Source: Bradyrhizobium sp. (GTDB taxonomy: Bacteria > Pseudomonadota > Alphaproteobacteria > Rhizobiales > Xanthobacteraceae). From it: DNA of 64,000 nucleotides. The stretch spans positions 1-64,000 of the forward strand of contig NZ_SSNA01000123.1 in the NCBI RefSeq assembly GCF_004799445.1, read 5' to 3'. How positions within the stretch are numbered: position 1 is the first letter of the stretch; the number at the start of each line of letters is the position of its first letter. The notes below the pieces were generated by a model. That model was not told the DNA's origin. It ran no database searches and worked only from the letters and a program-made list of their open reading frames with translations. Positions 62,630 to 64,000 of the stretch are shown piece after piece. Both the position numbers and the translations under genes were made by a program.

Positions 62630-62985
62630 TCCAGCGGATTTGATCGTGAACGGCGTCACACATCGGCAAAACAAGTTACGTGTCGTGTCCGATACTAACC
62701 TTAAGCCTCGGCGTCGTAAAAAATTGAAAAATCCGGCCCATGGTAGTCACGACTGGAGCGGATCGAATTCACCGGATATGGCCCGTCCTGCCGTTATGTT
62801 AACTACGCATTCGACGTGATTTCAAGGGGGTACGGCATCGACATCGCGGGAGGTCAATTTCCTGCTGGGTTGGATGCCATGCGCTTAAGTTTGCGGCCCA
62901 TCGAAAGCGGCGGTTTCCGCTATGGGGCTGCCTGACAACGCGCCGACGCGCGGTGGGCGCCATCCCACTCCGCGGGTTGGCCGGC
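62630..62985. other. Intergenic region carrying the operon promoter
   Basis: These 356 bp lie upstream of the cyclase gene and downstream of the truncated dehydrogenase, both on the minus strand. The AT-richer part (about 62670-62815, with AAAAAATTGAAAAATC and GTTATGTTAAC) is the likely promoter zone. No gene or terminator was recognised. Confidence 0.5.
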
Positions 62986-64000
62986 CTATTCGGCCAGCTC
63001 CGGCCACGGCACGATGGTGGATTTCACCGTCTTCATCGCCATCGCGTCGGCGACCGCGCTGCCGATGCCTTCCTCGGAAAACGGATACAGCGTCTGCATC
63101 TCGAGCCAGGGATATTTGGTGCGGGTGCGATAGAGCATGTCGACACCGAGCGGCAGATCGTTGCCGGTGAATCCCCACGAGCCCAGCACGTTGAGGTCCT
63201 TGGTGCAGATGCGGTGCCAGGACGTATTGATCGAGCCGGCATCGGTGAACTGGCCCATCTCGACATAGGTGCCGCCGTCGCGCAGCATTTCGATGCCTTC
63301 GGGACCGGCGCTCGGATGACCCGAGCAATCCATCACCAGATCAGCCCCAAAACCGCCGACGATGTCGCGCACGCGCTTGATGCGTTGCTCCGGCGTCCCG
63401 ACTTCCTCGATATTGACCGTGGCCTCCGCGCCGAATTTGCGCGCCAGCGCCAGCCGCGGCGTCTCCGGCGCGCCGACGCAGATCACCCTGCCGGCGCCCA
63501 TCTCGCGCGCCGCGGCGACCGCGAGAATCCCGATCGGGCCGGAGCCCTGGATGACGACGGTGTCGCCCCAGGTGAAGCCACCGGCGCGGGTGGCCCGGTT
63601 GAAGGCGCGGATGCAGGAGGTCAACGGCTCCGACAAGGCGCCCAACCGCAGCGACATGTCGTCGGGCAGTTTGTAGATCTTGGTGCCCGGCAGCATTTCG
63701 AGATCGACATAGACATATTCGGCCCAGCCGCCCCACAGATGTGGCGCCTTGTCGAAGCCGAGATAGCGGCCGTAATAGACCGGCGTCAGGCATTTGTTGG
63801 CACTCTGCGGATAGTGAATGCAGTAATAGCAATGGCCGCACGGCATCAGCGGCGGGATCATCACCTTTGATCCCACCGTGAGCGGCTTGCTCATGAAGTC
63901 TTCCTTGAAATCCGAGCCGACCTCGACCAGTACGCCGCCGATCTCATGGCCGAGCGTGAACGGCCACGGCAACGGCTTCGGCCAGTGGCCTTTCAGAATG
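62986..64000 (-). CDS. Zinc-dependent alcohol dehydrogenase family protein, 5' end beyond window
   Basis: At least 338 residues of a medium-chain dehydrogenase/reductase; the frame stays open to the window edge, so the N-terminus is missing. LGHEIGG gives the catalytic-zinc His-Glu, the CGHCYYCIHYPQSANKC segment supplies the four structural-zinc Cys, and VIQGSGPIGILAVAAAREMGA (seen in parts) is the NAD(P)-binding turn. The first visible residues (ILKGHWPKPL) precede the zinc motif and confirm continuity. The substrate is unknown. A TTG at 63972 is internal and not the true start. Confidence 0.9.
   Translation of the reverse strand, partial: ILKGHWPKPLPWPFTLGHEIGGVLVEVGSDFKEDFMSKPLTVGSKVMIPPLMPCGHCYYCIHYPQSANKCLTPVYYGRYLGFDKAPHLWGGWAEYVYVDLEMLPGTKIYKLPDDMSLRLGALSEPLTSCIRAFNRATRAGGFTWGDTVVIQGSGPIGILAVAAAREMGAGRVICVGAPETPRLALARKFGAEATVNIEEVGTPEQRIKRVRDIVGGFGADLVMDCSGHPSAGPEGIEMLRDGGTYVEMGQFTDAGSINTSWHRICTKDLNVLGSWGFTGNDLPLGVDMLYRTRTKYPWLEMQTLYPFSEEGIGSAVADAMAMKTVKSTIVPWPELAE

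Overview
The window looks like chromosomal DNA of a Bradyrhizobium/Rhodopseudomonas-type alphaproteobacterium (order Hyphomicrobiales). The evidence is high G+C throughout, frequent GTG/TTG starts, and tightly packed housekeeping genes. It also carries intergenic palindromic repeats of the kind I recall from Bradyrhizobium genomes (about 3848, 26511, 31464, 33438, 43955) and CtrA-type TTAA-N7-TTAA boxes. Typical family members include an Omp25/RopB-like porin, a DUF2336-like protein, OpgC, and a CheY-like regulator paired with an HPt protein. I saw no insertion sequence, prophage, CRISPR array or rRNA operon. One tRNA gene (Thr, UGU) sits at the left edge.

Layout. 0-5 kb: tRNA-Thr, an orphan NodU-type carbamoyltransferase and several small secreted or hypothetical proteins. 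4.7-7.9 kb: a minus-strand block of a LysR regulator, a PQQ-dependent alcohol dehydrogenase with the Asp-x-Asp lanthanide signature, and its likely cytochrome c electron acceptor. 8.1-13.0 kb: a plus-strand operon with overlapping ends (ABC substrate-binding protein, SDR dehydrogenase, dihydroorotase-family cyclic amidohydrolase, ABC ATPase, ABC permease), which looks like an uptake-plus-catabolism unit for a small cyclic amide or pyrimidine-like compound. 13-31 kb: a TPR/glycosyltransferase-like protein, a hydrolase/SCP2-like pair, a membrane O-acyltransferase with an SGNH tail, a porin, small lipoproteins and periplasmic proteins, an S10 serine carboxypeptidase, NAD kinase, an orphan receiver/HPt pair, a DUF2336-like protein, a PLD-family protein with a histone-H1-like tail, and a lytic transglycosylase with a repeat tail.

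31.5-35.3 kb: hisI, folE, an IscU-like scaffold lacking its third cysteine, a ClpP/crotonase-like periplasmic protein, yidD and a 55-aa membrane protein. 35.3-53 kb: an APC permease coupled to a secreted protein of unknown function, a hydrolase, an MFS exporter, thrS, a nitroreductase, a PAS-GGDEF-EAL protein, a patatin, a CBS protein, a rhomboid, a PAS protein behind a perfect CtrA box, and opgC.

53.3-62.6 kb is the most unusual part: a four-gene minus-strand operon. It encodes a giant protein built like animal soluble adenylyl cyclase (two class III cyclase domains, an AAA/NACHT-like ATPase, and a long helical/TPR tail). This is followed within 26 bp by a FAD oxidoreductase, an acetoacetate-decarboxylase-fold protein, and a second, paralogous FAD oxidoreductase. 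I infer a nucleotide-signalling sensor tied to an uncharacterised redox/Schiff-base pathway. The right edge holds a truncated zinc-dependent alcohol dehydrogenase.

All family assignments come from reading motifs by eye. No database search was run.
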